From Sphingomonas aerolata (GTDB lineage: Bacteria > Pseudomonadota > Alphaproteobacteria > Sphingomonadales > Sphingomonadaceae), in assembly GCF_003046295.1 (NCBI RefSeq), contig NZ_PZZN01000002.1:248001-312000 (forward strand): a stretch of DNA of 64,000 nt. Direction: 5' to 3'. Position 1 is the first letter of the stretch. Every line of letters begins with the position of its first letter. The position numbers were made by a program, and so were the translations under genes. This document shows positions 53,020 through 61,416 of this stretch, piece after piece. The notes under the pieces were generated by a model. The model worked only from the letters and a program-made list of their open reading frames with translations. It did not search any database and was not told where the DNA came from.

Positions 53020-54726
53020 ATGACATCTGCTGCTCGCGCCCATTTGCTTGCGACCACGTTGCTGATGGGGGCGACGACGTTCGCCACGCCAGCCCTCGCA
53101 CAGGTCCAGGGGAACAATTCAGGGATCCGCGCCGGCGGCGCGACCGCGACTCAGTCGATCACCCCGGATATGACCTCGTATATCACGGGTGAGAGCACGA
53201 CGACCGTTCGTACCTCGCTGGCGCAGGCCCGCGCGGTTCTCAACGGTGATTTCGGCTTTGCCTCGCCGTTCGCAAGCGACTCGATCGGTTTCGCGGCCGG
53301 TGCGGAGTATCGCAAGTACCGTGCGTCGCAGCGTTCGGATACGCTGGCACAGACCGCTGGCGAACTCGGTGGCGCCGGTGGCGCCGCGCCGAACATCGAC
53401 GGTGGCTATGAAGTCAGCGAAGGCTTTGGCGAGCTCATCGCACCGCTCGTCCAGGATCGTCCGTTCTTCCAGAGCCTGACGCTCGAAGCGGGCATCCGCT
53501 ACTCGCACTACAAGGTCTTCGCGGCCAACTCGCCCTCGTATAACACGACCACCTACAAGGGCGGCGGCAGCTGGGAGCCTGTCACGGGCCTGAAGGTTCG
53601 CGGCAGCTATCAGCGTGCAGTCCGCGCACCGACGATCAGCGAGCTGTTCTCGCCGGTGAATACGGGTCTGACCAACCTGGCGACCGATCGTTGCGCCGGT
53701 GCAGCGCCGGTCAACGATGCCAATCTGCGCGCCGTCTGCCTTGCGCAGGGCGCACCGGCCTCGACCATCGGTCTCATTGCGGTTCCGACTGCGGGTCAGG
53801 CGAACATCACGTCCGGCGGTAACCTCGACCTGCGTCCGGAAAAGTCGGACAGCTACACGCTCGGCCTCGTCATCCAGCCGCAGCAGATCATTCCCGGCCT
53901 TTCGATCAACGTCGATTACTACAACATCAAGATCAAGGGCGCGATTTCGCAGTTCGCGCCGGGCGATATCATCTCCAACTGCTTCGACACCATCACCGCG
54001 GCGAGCGCCACCAGCCCGGCCTGCCTTGCGATTTCGCGAAACCCGGTCACGGGCGGACTCGACGGCGATCCGGCAACCACGCGCGGCCTGCTGGCTGCAA
54101 TCTCGAACCTTGGCACCGTCAAGACCGACGGTATCGATCTTGCGATCAACTATCGCACGCCGCTGACTCAGGGTGTCAAACTGGGCCTGTCGTTCCAGGG
54201 CAACTGGTCGAACTCTGCGACCTTCCAGGCCGCACCGGGCCTCATCAATCGTGAGTGCATCGGCTATTATTCGGTCAACTGCGGCGGCGCGGCCAGCGCT
54301 GCGGCTGGGGGCTCGGGCTCGATCCAGCCCGAATTCACCTGGAACACGCGTGCGACGTTCACCTTCGTCGACAATATCGACGTTTCGGTACTGTGGCGTC
54401 ACATCGATAACGTCCAGCAGGAGCCGGACGATGTCGTCAACGGCAACGGGGCGGCGTTCAGTGGTACGCTCACCGGTGGCGCTCTCGCCGGCCAAACTGC
54501 GGATTTCACGCGGATCCCGTCCTACGACTATATCGACCTGTCGACGCGGATCGGCATTGCCGAGAATTTCGACCTGACCGTCACGGTACAGAATCTGTTC
54601 GACAAGCAGCCGCCGCTCGTCGGATCGACGGTGGGTTCGACGAGCTTCAACAGCGGCAACACCTATCCGTCGACGTATGACGCACTGGGCCGCCGCTTTG
54701 CGATCGGTGCGAACCTGCACTTCTAG
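53020..54726 (+). CDS. TonB-dependent receptor lacking plug and early barrel (internally deleted)
   Basis: A 568-residue protein. It has a normal signal peptide (A-R-A-H-L-L-A-T-T-L-L-M-G-A, cleaved near P-A-L-A-Q), but the mature part starts directly in mid-barrel sequence (T-S-Y-I-T-G-E-S-T-T-T-V). It runs to a normal end (G-A-N-L-H-F). There is no TonB box, no plug motif and none of the first barrel strands; about 400 residues usual for this receptor class are missing. Late-barrel marks are E-G-F-G-E-L-I-A-P-L-V and N-L-F-D-K-Q-P-P. I chose the ATG at 53020 with AAAGGGG 5-10 bp before it. It may be a decayed receptor or an unusual open barrel. Confidence 0.75.
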   Translation: MTSAARAHLLATTLLMGATTFATPALAQVQGNNSGIRAGGATATQSITPDMTSYITGESTTTVRTSLAQARAVLNGDFGFASPFASDSIGFAAGAEYRKYRASQRSDTLAQTAGELGGAGGAAPNIDGGYEVSEGFGELIAPLVQDRPFFQSLTLEAGIRYSHYKVFAANSPSYNTTTYKGGGSWEPVTGLKVRGSYQRAVRAPTISELFSPVNTGLTNLATDRCAGAAPVNDANLRAVCLAQGAPASTIGLIAVPTAGQANITSGGNLDLRPEKSDSYTLGLVIQPQQIIPGLSINVDYYNIKIKGAISQFAPGDIISNCFDTITAASATSPACLAISRNPVTGGLDGDPATTRGLLAAISNLGTVKTDGIDLAINYRTPLTQGVKLGLSFQGNWSNSATFQAAPGLINRECIGYYSVNCGGAASAAAGGSGSIQPEFTWNTRATFTFVDNIDVSVLWRHIDNVQQEPDDVVNGNGAAFSGTLTGGALAGQTADFTRIPSYDYIDLSTRIGIAENFDLTVTVQNLFDKQPPLVGSTVGSTSFNSGNTYPSTYDALGRRFAIGANLHF

Positions 54727-54750
54727 GGTCAGGCCATCTCGGTCTGGATT

Positions 54751-54781
54751 GGGGCGGTTCTTCGGAACCGCCCCTTTTTTT
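54751..54781 (+). terminator. Intrinsic terminator after the truncated receptor
   Basis: A 10-bp perfect stem GGGGCGGTTC/GAACCGCCCC with a TTCG tetraloop is followed by seven T. It starts 25 bp after the stop codon. Confidence 0.85.
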
Positions 54782-54833
54782 GTCCGGGCTCGACCGCGAA
54801 CCTATCGGCTGCGCGTGGTGGCGGGACGAGCGC

Positions 54834-55916
54834 CTAGCCCAGCAGGGGCGCCGGGGGATCAAGCGCGACGCCAGCGGTGCGTGCGACCGCCTCTGCCCAG
54901 ATGATCACCTTGTCGATCTCGTCGGCGTGGAGTGCCGCGCCGGTCTTGTGCTCGCGTACCCTGTCCGCCGCGCCATAGGTCTTGCCGTCCTTGGCATTGC
55001 GCGCAAAAGCAGGGCCGTCGAGCAGCGCCTGCACGGTCGCCGGATCGTCGGGCAGCGCATAGAATCGTGCCAGGGCCGTCACCGTGGCAAAGGGGTCCGC
55101 GAGCAGGGTTTCGCTCTGCAACGTTCTGACGCGGTCCGGAAAGCGGGCGACCAGGCCGGCGAACAGATCCGCCTGCGCGATCCACCCTACCGCTGCCGCC
55201 TGTAGATCGGTCAGCCTGAAGATATCCTCGGGCGTGAGGCCCAGATCGACGATGCCGTCGGCGAGCTGCTTGGCGAGAAGCTCGCGCACCCAAAGCCGGC
55301 CCCACATGCCCTTTCGTGCGATCGACGTCAGATAGATGCGCAACGGCGCGTAGAGCAGCACGGCGCGGGCCTGTGGCCGCATCGCCAGCATTGCCGGCGC
55401 GAGGGCGTTGACGACGTTCGACGGCTTGATCACCACTGCCTCGCCGGGTTCGAAGGCGCGGCCAAGCAGTGTCAGCGTCGCATCAAGGACCTCACCGACG
55501 CGCGCGGGATGACCGCCGCGGTGACGCCAGCCGACGAGATCGTTGAGAATTACCGGCTCTTTCAGCGCGGTGGCGAAGCCGGGCATGTCGAGTGCCTGCG
55601 CCAGCATCGTCGAACAGCAATAGGCCGAGTGGAAAATGAAATGAACCGGTGCAGCGGGCGGGGCGGCCGCGACGGCGTCGCGTCGTGGCACCACTACTGG
55701 CGTGGCCAACGACGGCAGATACTCGTCGGTGAGGAAGGTCGCCACGCCACGCTGCGCCCGGTCCGCCGCGATGAAATGCACCGCATCATGGTCCGGATCG
55801 TAACGATGGGCCAGCCAGCACGGATTGCCGATCTGTGCGCCGACGGACGTGGCGGATTCCCGAGCGGGGGCGGGCGGGCGGGTCGGACGGGTCATGGCAT
55901 CGGGATCGCATATCAT
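54834..55916 (-). CDS. Sulfotransferase-like protein
   Basis: A protein of about 360 residues with the segment V-H-F-I-F-H-S-A-Y-C-C-S-T-M-L at about 95-110. Here the usual P-loop-like PAPS-binding turn of sulfotransferases (x-x-S-G-T/S-T) reads A-Y-C-C-S-T. A V-V-I-K-P-S-N-V-V-N strand and a long helical C-terminal half follow. It resembles the sulfotransferase superfamily rather weakly. The start is uncertain: the ATG at 55916 is weakly supported by GGGA, and an ATG at 55895 is also possible. It lies between the truncated receptor and the hydroxylase genes on the opposite strand. Confidence 0.55.
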   Translation of the reverse strand: MICDPDAMTRPTRPPAPARESATSVGAQIGNPCWLAHRYDPDHDAVHFIAADRAQRGVATFLTDEYLPSLATPVVVPRRDAVAAAPPAAPVHFIFHSAYCCSTMLAQALDMPGFATALKEPVILNDLVGWRHRGGHPARVGEVLDATLTLLGRAFEPGEAVVIKPSNVVNALAPAMLAMRPQARAVLLYAPLRIYLTSIARKGMWGRLWVRELLAKQLADGIVDLGLTPEDIFRLTDLQAAAVGWIAQADLFAGLVARFPDRVRTLQSETLLADPFATVTALARFYALPDDPATVQALLDGPAFARNAKDGKTYGAADRVREHKTGAALHADEIDKVIIWAEAVARTAGVALDPPAPLLG

Positions 55917-55988
55917 GGTCCCGACCGCCACCGGTCTTGGTACGTCCGAATCGGCCAAAATGTCGTTGCGAAACTGAAAGGACCCGTC

Positions 55989-56333
55989 ATGATGCGTGGC
56001 GGCGATGCGTTGTGGAGCGGCATGATGATGCGGACGACATGGTATGGATCGGCGGTCCGATCGGGTCTTGCCGGGGTGTTGCTGATCGTGGCGGCGCCGT
56101 CCGCGTTCACTCTGGCAGCGGCCGGCGCAACGATGGCGCAGCGCGATGAGGCGCCACCGGCCGCGACGCCGCCGGCCGAGCGTCGGATCTGCAAGCGATC
56201 GGCGCCGTCGGGATCGCTGATCGAGACGCGACGCGAATGCCATACGCGCGCAGAATGGGACCAGATCGCGCAGGCGGGACGTGCCGCTGGACAGGATATG
56301 GTCGAACGTGCCGCACGCAGCGGTGCGCAATAA
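55989..56333 (+). CDS. Small secreted protein with Cys-pair C-terminal motif
   Basis: A 114-residue protein with a hydrophobic N-terminal segment (G-L-A-G-V-L-L-I-V-A-A-P-S-A-F-T) as signal or anchor. A Pro/Ala linker and the C-terminal motif R-I-C-K-R, G-S-L-I, R-E-C-H-T-R-A-E-W follow. The same motif ends the TonB-like protein two genes downstream. AAAGGA lies 7-12 bp before the first of two consecutive ATGs. It ends 13 bp before the hydroxylase gene, suggesting an operon. Function unknown; the conserved Cys pair may form a disulfide or be the modified site. Confidence 0.6.
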   Translation: MMRGGDALWSGMMMRTTWYGSAVRSGLAGVLLIVAAPSAFTLAAAGATMAQRDEAPPAATPPAERRICKRSAPSGSLIETRRECHTRAEWDQIAQAGRAAGQDMVERAARSGAQ

Positions 56334-56346
56334 CGGCGCCCCGGTG

Positions 56347-57636
56347 ATGCGCCAGCAGCCGGGGCCGTCGCTCGAGATGTTGTTGCAAGCCGCCGAAACC
56401 GCGCAGCGTGCCGGCGACGGTGCGCGGGCCTGCGCCGTCTTTCACGACGTGCTCGGCATTGCGCCCGAACATCCTGTTGCGCTCAACGCGCTGGGCCTCG
56501 ACGCGTTGGCGCGGGGCGATGGTATGGCGGTCGGCTATTTCGCGCGCGCGACGACAGCTGACCCTGCCGCGTCGCCGCTGTGGATGAACCTGGCGAGCGC
56601 CTATCGCGGGCTCGGCGACAGCGTGGGGGAACAGACCGCGCTCGAACGCGCACTTGCGCTCGACCAGCGCAATCTGATGGCGAACGTCCGGCTGGCCGAA
56701 CTGCAGGACCGCGTCGGTAACACTGCGGCGGCGGCATTTCGCTGGGGTGGGGTGGCCACGATCGTTCAGTCGCTCCCCGAGCGGTCGCCGGCGTTAAGCC
56801 AGCTCCTCGTCCGTGCCTCGGATCGCATCGCGCAGCATACACGTGCGCTGTCCGATGCCATCGATACGGCGCTTGCACCGTTGCGGGAGGATGCGGCCGC
56901 GGACGACCGACGTCGCATCGACGTCTGTATCGATGCGATGCTCGGTCGTCGGGCGATCCATGCGCCGGTACCCCATGGGCTGCATTTTCCATTCCTGCCC
57001 GCCGACGAATTCTTTCCCCGGCGGCATTTTCCCTGGCTGGCCGCGTTCGAAGCCGCCACGCCGGCGATCCGCGCAGAGCTGGAAAACCTTCTTGCCGATG
57101 GGGCATCGGGCTTCGCGCCCTATGTCGCGATGACGCCGGGCACGCCGCCGAACCGGTGGACCCCGCTCGACGGGTCGGATCTGTGGAGCGCCCGATATCT
57201 GTGGCGGTATGGCGTGCGCGACGATGCGGTGTGCACGCGGTGCCCGCAAACCGCGGCGATGCTGGAGACGCTGCCGCTGGCGGACATTCCCGGCCGCGGG
57301 CCGTCCGCCTTCTTTTCGGTCCTCAAGCCCGGCACGCGGCTGCCGCCGCATACGGGGGTCAGCAATATCCGGTCCGTCGTGCATCTCCCCCTGATCGTTC
57401 CCGACCGATGCGGCTTTCGGGTCGGTGGCGAGACCCGAGCGTGGCGCGTCGGTGAGGCGTTCGTGTTTGACGACACGATCGAGCATGAGGCGTGGAACGA
57501 CAGCGACGAGATTCGCGCCGTCCTGATCGTCGACGTCTGGAACCCGCATCTCACCGCGAGCGAAATCGCGATGATGCGGCGGATGTTCGGGACGCTCGGC
57601 GCGCAGCTGGGCATGGCGGGCGACGTGGTGGATTGA
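56347..57636 (+). CDS. TPR-aspartyl/asparaginyl beta-hydroxylase
   Basis: A 429-residue protein. The N-terminal half is TPR-like (V-A-L-N-A-L-G-L-D-A-L-A-R-G, then S-P-L-W-M-N-L-A-S-A-Y). The C-terminal part is an Fe(II)/2-oxoglutarate oxygenase. The key stretch L-P-P-H-T-G-V-S-N-I-R-S-V-V-H-L matches human ASPH, with iron-binding His at about 335 and 380 (F-D-D-T-I-E-H-E-A-W-N). It is predicted to hydroxylate Asp or Asn in a protein or peptide. The ATG at 56347 is close behind a small secreted-protein gene, and a TonB-like gene follows, so the three probably form an operon. Confidence 0.85.
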   Translation: MRQQPGPSLEMLLQAAETAQRAGDGARACAVFHDVLGIAPEHPVALNALGLDALARGDGMAVGYFARATTADPAASPLWMNLASAYRGLGDSVGEQTALERALALDQRNLMANVRLAELQDRVGNTAAAAFRWGGVATIVQSLPERSPALSQLLVRASDRIAQHTRALSDAIDTALAPLREDAAADDRRRIDVCIDAMLGRRAIHAPVPHGLHFPFLPADEFFPRRHFPWLAAFEAATPAIRAELENLLADGASGFAPYVAMTPGTPPNRWTPLDGSDLWSARYLWRYGVRDDAVCTRCPQTAAMLETLPLADIPGRGPSAFFSVLKPGTRLPPHTGVSNIRSVVHLPLIVPDRCGFRVGGETRAWRVGEAFVFDDTIEHEAWNDSDEIRAVLIVDVWNPHLTASEIAMMRRMFGTLGAQLGMAGDVVD

Positions 57637-57687
57637 GCTTGCCCGCGCGAGGCTGCGGTGGTGAAATACTGGCTGGGAGACGAAACT

Positions 57688-58293
57688 ATGCGGACGACGC
57701 TGTCATGGGCAAGCCGGGGGTCGTGGGTCATCGCGCTCGTCGGGGGTATGGTCGGCCTATCGGCCGTCGGGGCGCAAATCGCACCCGTCTCCACTGCATC
57801 TGCAGACGATCCCGCGCTGCAGGCGCTCCGGGAAAAGAATGCACGGGTTCAGCTCGCCAATTATCCGCGCGGAGCGCTGCGTCGCGGTGAGCAGGGAACC
57901 GTCGGGATCAGCGTTACCGTCGATCGGCAGGGGCGGTTGCGCGAATGTGCGGTTTCGAAGAGCAGCGGCTTTGCGTCGCTCGACGAGGCGACGTGCGACT
58001 TCCTGTTCTCGCATGCGCAGATTGCGGCCTATGTCGCACCGGGCGGCGGCGGGCCGACGACCCGGCAGGAGGGGCAAGTCGTTTGGACGCTGCCTGCGGG
58101 TGTCCGACCCACGACCGCATCAGCAACCGCGGGGCCCTTGCCGGAGAAGAAGATCTGTCGTGCGCAGGCGAGGACGGGCTCGCTGGTCGCAAGCCAGCGC
58201 ATCTGCCTGACCAAGGCGGAGTGGCGACGCCAGTATGAACTGGCGCAGGACGAGACCCGCGAGATGCATACCCGCGCGATGCCGGGCGACTGA
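57688..58293 (+). CDS. TonB-like energy-transducer protein with Cys-pair motif
   Basis: A 201-residue protein. One N-terminal membrane helix (about 10-35) precedes a TonB C-terminal-type domain (about 55-140), with N-Y-P-R-G-A-L-R-R-G-E-Q-G-T-V and S-V-T-V-D-R-Q-G-R-L-R-E-C. There is no long Pro-rich spacer. The C-terminus K-I-C-R-A, T-G-S-L-V, R-I-C-L-T-K-A-E-W repeats the motif of the small secreted protein upstream. I chose the ATG at 57688, preceded by GGGAGA. It may drive a TonB-dependent receptor in the outer membrane; the nearby receptor lacks the plug that would contact TonB. It follows the hydroxylase by about 50 bp. Confidence 0.75.
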   Translation: MRTTLSWASRGSWVIALVGGMVGLSAVGAQIAPVSTASADDPALQALREKNARVQLANYPRGALRRGEQGTVGISVTVDRQGRLRECAVSKSSGFASLDEATCDFLFSHAQIAAYVAPGGGGPTTRQEGQVVWTLPAGVRPTTASATAGPLPEKKICRAQARTGSLVASQRICLTKAEWRRQYELAQDETREMHTRAMPGD

Positions 58294-58311
58294 TCGACAC
58301 GCCGGCCGCGT

Positions 58312-59481
58312 CTAGCCGGTATCGACTACGGGACCCTGATACCGGTCGATCGCGGCGAATATGTCGGTCAGCGCGTCGCGTTCGGTTGCGGTCAGTTCGG
58401 GACGCCAGATTTCGAACAGCAGGACGATCCGGGTCTGCGTCCCCCGGTTCCACGCCTCGTGCTCGAAAGAATCGTCGAATATCAGCATCCTGCCGTCCCG
58501 CCACGGCCGCGTCTCGGCCCCGACGCGCAGCGCGCATCCGTCAGGGGCGATCAGGGGGAGGTGGCAGATCAGCCGCGTGTTGAGCATGCCGTGATGCGGG
58601 CGGATATACGTGCCGGGGGTCAGCCGCGAGAAGATCGCCATCGGCGACCGGCCGGGAATGACGGGGATCGGCGCCAGCGACAGCGCGGCCATCGTGTTCG
58701 GGCACATCGTTGCATTGGGCTCGACCGGCACGCCACCACGCCAGAGGTGAAAGGCGCCCCAGCCCGGATCGTCGAGCAGCGGGTTCGCCGGCGGTGGTCG
58801 ACCGGCCATCGTCTGCACATAGGGTGCAAAGCCCTGTCCGGCCGCGAGCACCGCGTCGAGTTCGTCGCGGATCGCGCCGGTTGCCGCTTCGATCGGGGCG
58901 ACCCAGTCAAACTCTTCGCGCTCGAAATAGGCACGCTGCGCCAGGCCCGGGAAATAGAACATCGAGGGTTGCTGCAGATAGAGCTCGCTCCGGCCGAGCA
59001 GCAGGTCGAGCGCGTGGCGGATCCGGGGACCCGCCGCGTGCGGCATGTCCTTGAGGGCCGCGTCGAGATGGGCCGAAAAACGGCCGGCGACTTCGGTCAG
59101 GAAGGTCTCGCCTGCCCGAAGCAGGGGGACGAGCGCGGGGGCGATGGTCGCACCCGGCTGGGACGCGACCGACAGCGCGGTACGATAGAAGGACTCCGCC
59201 GCACGATCGTCCCCACGACGACGCTTCAGCGCCGCCATCGTCAGCAGTGCGCCGAGATGCCGGGGCTCGGTCGCGAGGAAGCGGACGAGCGCGTCGTCGG
59301 CCTCATCGTCGCGCCCGAGCGCCTGCGCCGCCTGGGCGATTAGGAACCAGGGCGCGGGCATGCCCGGTGCGCCGTCGCGCAACAGCGACAATTTTTCATA
59401 GGCGACAGCGGCGTTGCCGTTGCGCAGCGCGGTCATGCCCTCACGGGCGAGCGAGTCGGCCTGTGGGCGGGTCAGGTGCAT
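58312..59481 (-). CDS. Second TPR-aspartyl/asparaginyl beta-hydroxylase
   Basis: A 389-residue paralogue of the gene at 56347 with the same layout. TPR-like helices (L-G-A-L-L-T-M-A-A-L-K-R-R-R-G-D-D-R) are followed by an oxygenase domain with Y-I-R-P-H-H-G-M-L-N-T-R-L-I-C-H-L. The iron ligands are His at about 296 and 341 (F-D-D-S-F-E-H-E-A-W-N); the two are 45 residues apart in both proteins. It is on the opposite strand and converges with the TonB-like gene. The ATG at 59481 is chosen because upstream sequence in this frame is a shadow of the glycosyltransferase gene. Confidence 0.85.
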   Translation of the reverse strand: MHLTRPQADSLAREGMTALRNGNAAVAYEKLSLLRDGAPGMPAPWFLIAQAAQALGRDDEADDALVRFLATEPRHLGALLTMAALKRRRGDDRAAESFYRTALSVASQPGATIAPALVPLLRAGETFLTEVAGRFSAHLDAALKDMPHAAGPRIRHALDLLLGRSELYLQQPSMFYFPGLAQRAYFEREEFDWVAPIEAATGAIRDELDAVLAAGQGFAPYVQTMAGRPPPANPLLDDPGWGAFHLWRGGVPVEPNATMCPNTMAALSLAPIPVIPGRSPMAIFSRLTPGTYIRPHHGMLNTRLICHLPLIAPDGCALRVGAETRPWRDGRMLIFDDSFEHEAWNRGTQTRIVLLFEIWRPELTATERDALTDIFAAIDRYQGPVVDTG

Positions 59482-59566
59482 GACGCAGGCTAGCCTGGCA
59501 ATGAGCCGGATACAGCTAAAAACGTCCGGATCGGACCCGCCCGTCTTCCATCCCGGTAATGCCGGT

Positions 59567-60667
59567 TCAGCGTGTCCAGAGATCGGTGGCGAGCCGGTCG
59601 AGATAGTTCGCGGCGCTGGCGGCGGCGGTGGGGGTGTGGAGGCTTGCGAGTGCGGCGGGGTCGAGCGCCTTGGCGGCGTCGAGCAGGCCACGCCATGGGG
59701 TCGATGCGCCGGGCCAGCTTGGCACCAGGATCGCGGCGCCGAGTTCGGCCAGGCGCTCGGCCTTGCGCATCTGTTCGTCGAAATAGCGCCATTCGGGCGC
59801 GCAGACATAGGGGCGGCCGACGCGCGCGATTTCGTGGACGATGGTATCGCCACTGGAGGCGACGACGACGTCGGCCGCGGCGATGTGCGCGGTGATCGTC
59901 GCGACCCAGCCGCGCAGGTGAAGATTGCCGAAATCGGTCTCATGGCCTTCGCGCTGGACGGGGCCGAGCACCAGCCAGTCGGTCTCTGGCAGCGCGCGCG
60001 CGGCCATGGTCAGCGGCGCATAGGGCGTTCCTGCGCCACCGCCGCCGGTGAGCACGACGACGATCTCGCGGTCGGGGGAGAGGCCGAGCATCGCCCGCGC
60101 CTCCGCCTTGCCCGGCACGACGTCCTGCGCGGTGCAGAGCCCGCCCGCATAATGGGTCATGGCGCGGATCCAGTCGGGGGTCTCGGGCTGTTCGAGCGCT
60201 TCGTCGAAGGGCGCGAGCAGGCCGACACAGGCGCGATAGCCGGCGAGATGCGCAGCATCGCCGCGGTTACCGTGCATCCGGATCCCGATCGCGGGGACGC
60301 TGGCGATGCGGGCCAGCAGCGCGATCTCGGCGGAGACGTCGACCACGAACAGCGCAGGATCGACCGCATCGAGATGGTCGAGGATCGTCCGCATCGTCGC
60401 GCGGATCGCCGCGTCGCCGATCGGTGCGCGGTGGAGGATGTCGGGGGTGGGCTGCGCGGCGAGGGCCGGCGGGGGGCTGTCGCTGGCCGCGCCCTCGTCG
60501 GGCAGGGGCACCAGCGTGACGGCGCGCGCGAACCCGTCAAACAGCGCGGGGCGTGCGGTCAGGATCGTGACGGCGCGCTCGGCGGGCAACGCGTCGATGA
60601 TCGCCATCGCGCGATTGGCATGGCCGCGGCCCTGATGGCCGACATAGAAGGTGATCGGTTGAGGCAT
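59567..60667 (-). CDS. MurG-like (GT28-type) glycosyltransferase
   Basis: A 366-residue enzyme with an N-terminal Y-V-G-H-Q-G-R-G-H-A-N-R-A-M-A-I. A C-terminal donor domain has V-V-V-L-T-G-G-G-G-A-G-T, then A-D-V-V-V-A-S-S-G-D-T-I-V-H-E-I-A and Y-V-C-A-P-E-W-R-Y-F-D-E-Q-type residues. This follows the UDP-sugar-binding part of GT28 enzymes. The acceptor is unknown. It is on the same strand as the second hydroxylase and precedes it by about 85 bp, so the two may be expressed together. Confidence 0.75.
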   Translation of the reverse strand: MPQPITFYVGHQGRGHANRAMAIIDALPAERAVTILTARPALFDGFARAVTLVPLPDEGAASDSPPPALAAQPTPDILHRAPIGDAAIRATMRTILDHLDAVDPALFVVDVSAEIALLARIASVPAIGIRMHGNRGDAAHLAGYRACVGLLAPFDEALEQPETPDWIRAMTHYAGGLCTAQDVVPGKAEARAMLGLSPDREIVVVLTGGGGAGTPYAPLTMAARALPETDWLVLGPVQREGHETDFGNLHLRGWVATITAHIAAADVVVASSGDTIVHEIARVGRPYVCAPEWRYFDEQMRKAERLAELGAAILVPSWPGASTPWRGLLDAAKALDPAALASLHTPTAAASAANYLDRLATDLWTR

Positions 60668-60753
60668 TGTCGGGGGATACCCGCTCCGCGCGCCAAAATC
60701 CCCCGGGAAATCGACAGTGGCCCCGTCGCCGCAAGCCGCCTAGTCTGTGCCGC

Positions 60754-61416
60754 ATGAGCGATGATGACAGGTCCGAACCGACCAAGCTGACGCGGTCGAA
60801 GCAACGCTGGGCAAGCGAGGGCAAGTTCCTGACGGGGGCGACGGACCGCGCGGAGGGCGACCGCCTGCCACCGGGGCAGCACCTGGTCCGCGACTGGCCG
60901 GTGCTCGATCTCGGCCAGCAGCCTGATATCGCGCGCGAGCGGTGGCGGCTGACGATCGACGGGATGGTCGAGCGGCCGGTGACGCTCGACTGGGCGGGGT
61001 TCATGGCGCTGCCGCAGACCGCGGTCCGGTCGGACATTCACTGCGTCACGACCTGGTCGCGCTATGACAATGACTGGTCGGGCGTGGCGACGCGCGATCT
61101 GCTCGACCATGTCGGCCCGGTCGATGCGGCGGCGTTCCTGACGCTGCTCGGCTATGACGGCTACACCACCAATGTCCCGCTGGCCGATTTCGCCGCGGCG
61201 GACGCGCTGCTCGTGCACAGCTGGCAGGGCAAGCCGCTGACGCGCGAGCATGGCGGCCCGGTCCGCCTCGTCATCCCGCATCTCTATTTCTGGAAAAGCG
61301 CGAAGTGGATTTCGCGGATCGCGTTCCTTGGCGCAGACAAGCCGGGCTTCTGGGAGGTCAATGGCTATCACAGGCGCGGCGATCCCTGGGCCGAGCAACG
61401 CTACAGCGAGGACTAG
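60754..61416 (+). CDS. Molybdopterin-dependent sulfite-oxidase-like protein
   Basis: A 220-residue single-domain oxidoreductase. The Moco-ligating Cys is at about residue 97 (D-I-H-C-V-T-T-W-S-R-Y-D). L-L-G-Y-D-G-Y-T-T-N and H-G-G-P-V-R-L-V-I-P-H-L-Y follow, as in YedY/MsrP-type and other small sulfite-oxidase-fold enzymes. There is no signal peptide, so it is probably cytoplasmic, which differs from periplasmic MsrP. The stop overlaps that of the convergent bioA gene by two bases. Confidence 0.85.
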   Translation: MSDDDRSEPTKLTRSKQRWASEGKFLTGATDRAEGDRLPPGQHLVRDWPVLDLGQQPDIARERWRLTIDGMVERPVTLDWAGFMALPQTAVRSDIHCVTTWSRYDNDWSGVATRDLLDHVGPVDAAAFLTLLGYDGYTTNVPLADFAAADALLVHSWQGKPLTREHGGPVRLVIPHLYFWKSAKWISRIAFLGADKPGFWEVNGYHRRGDPWAEQRYSED

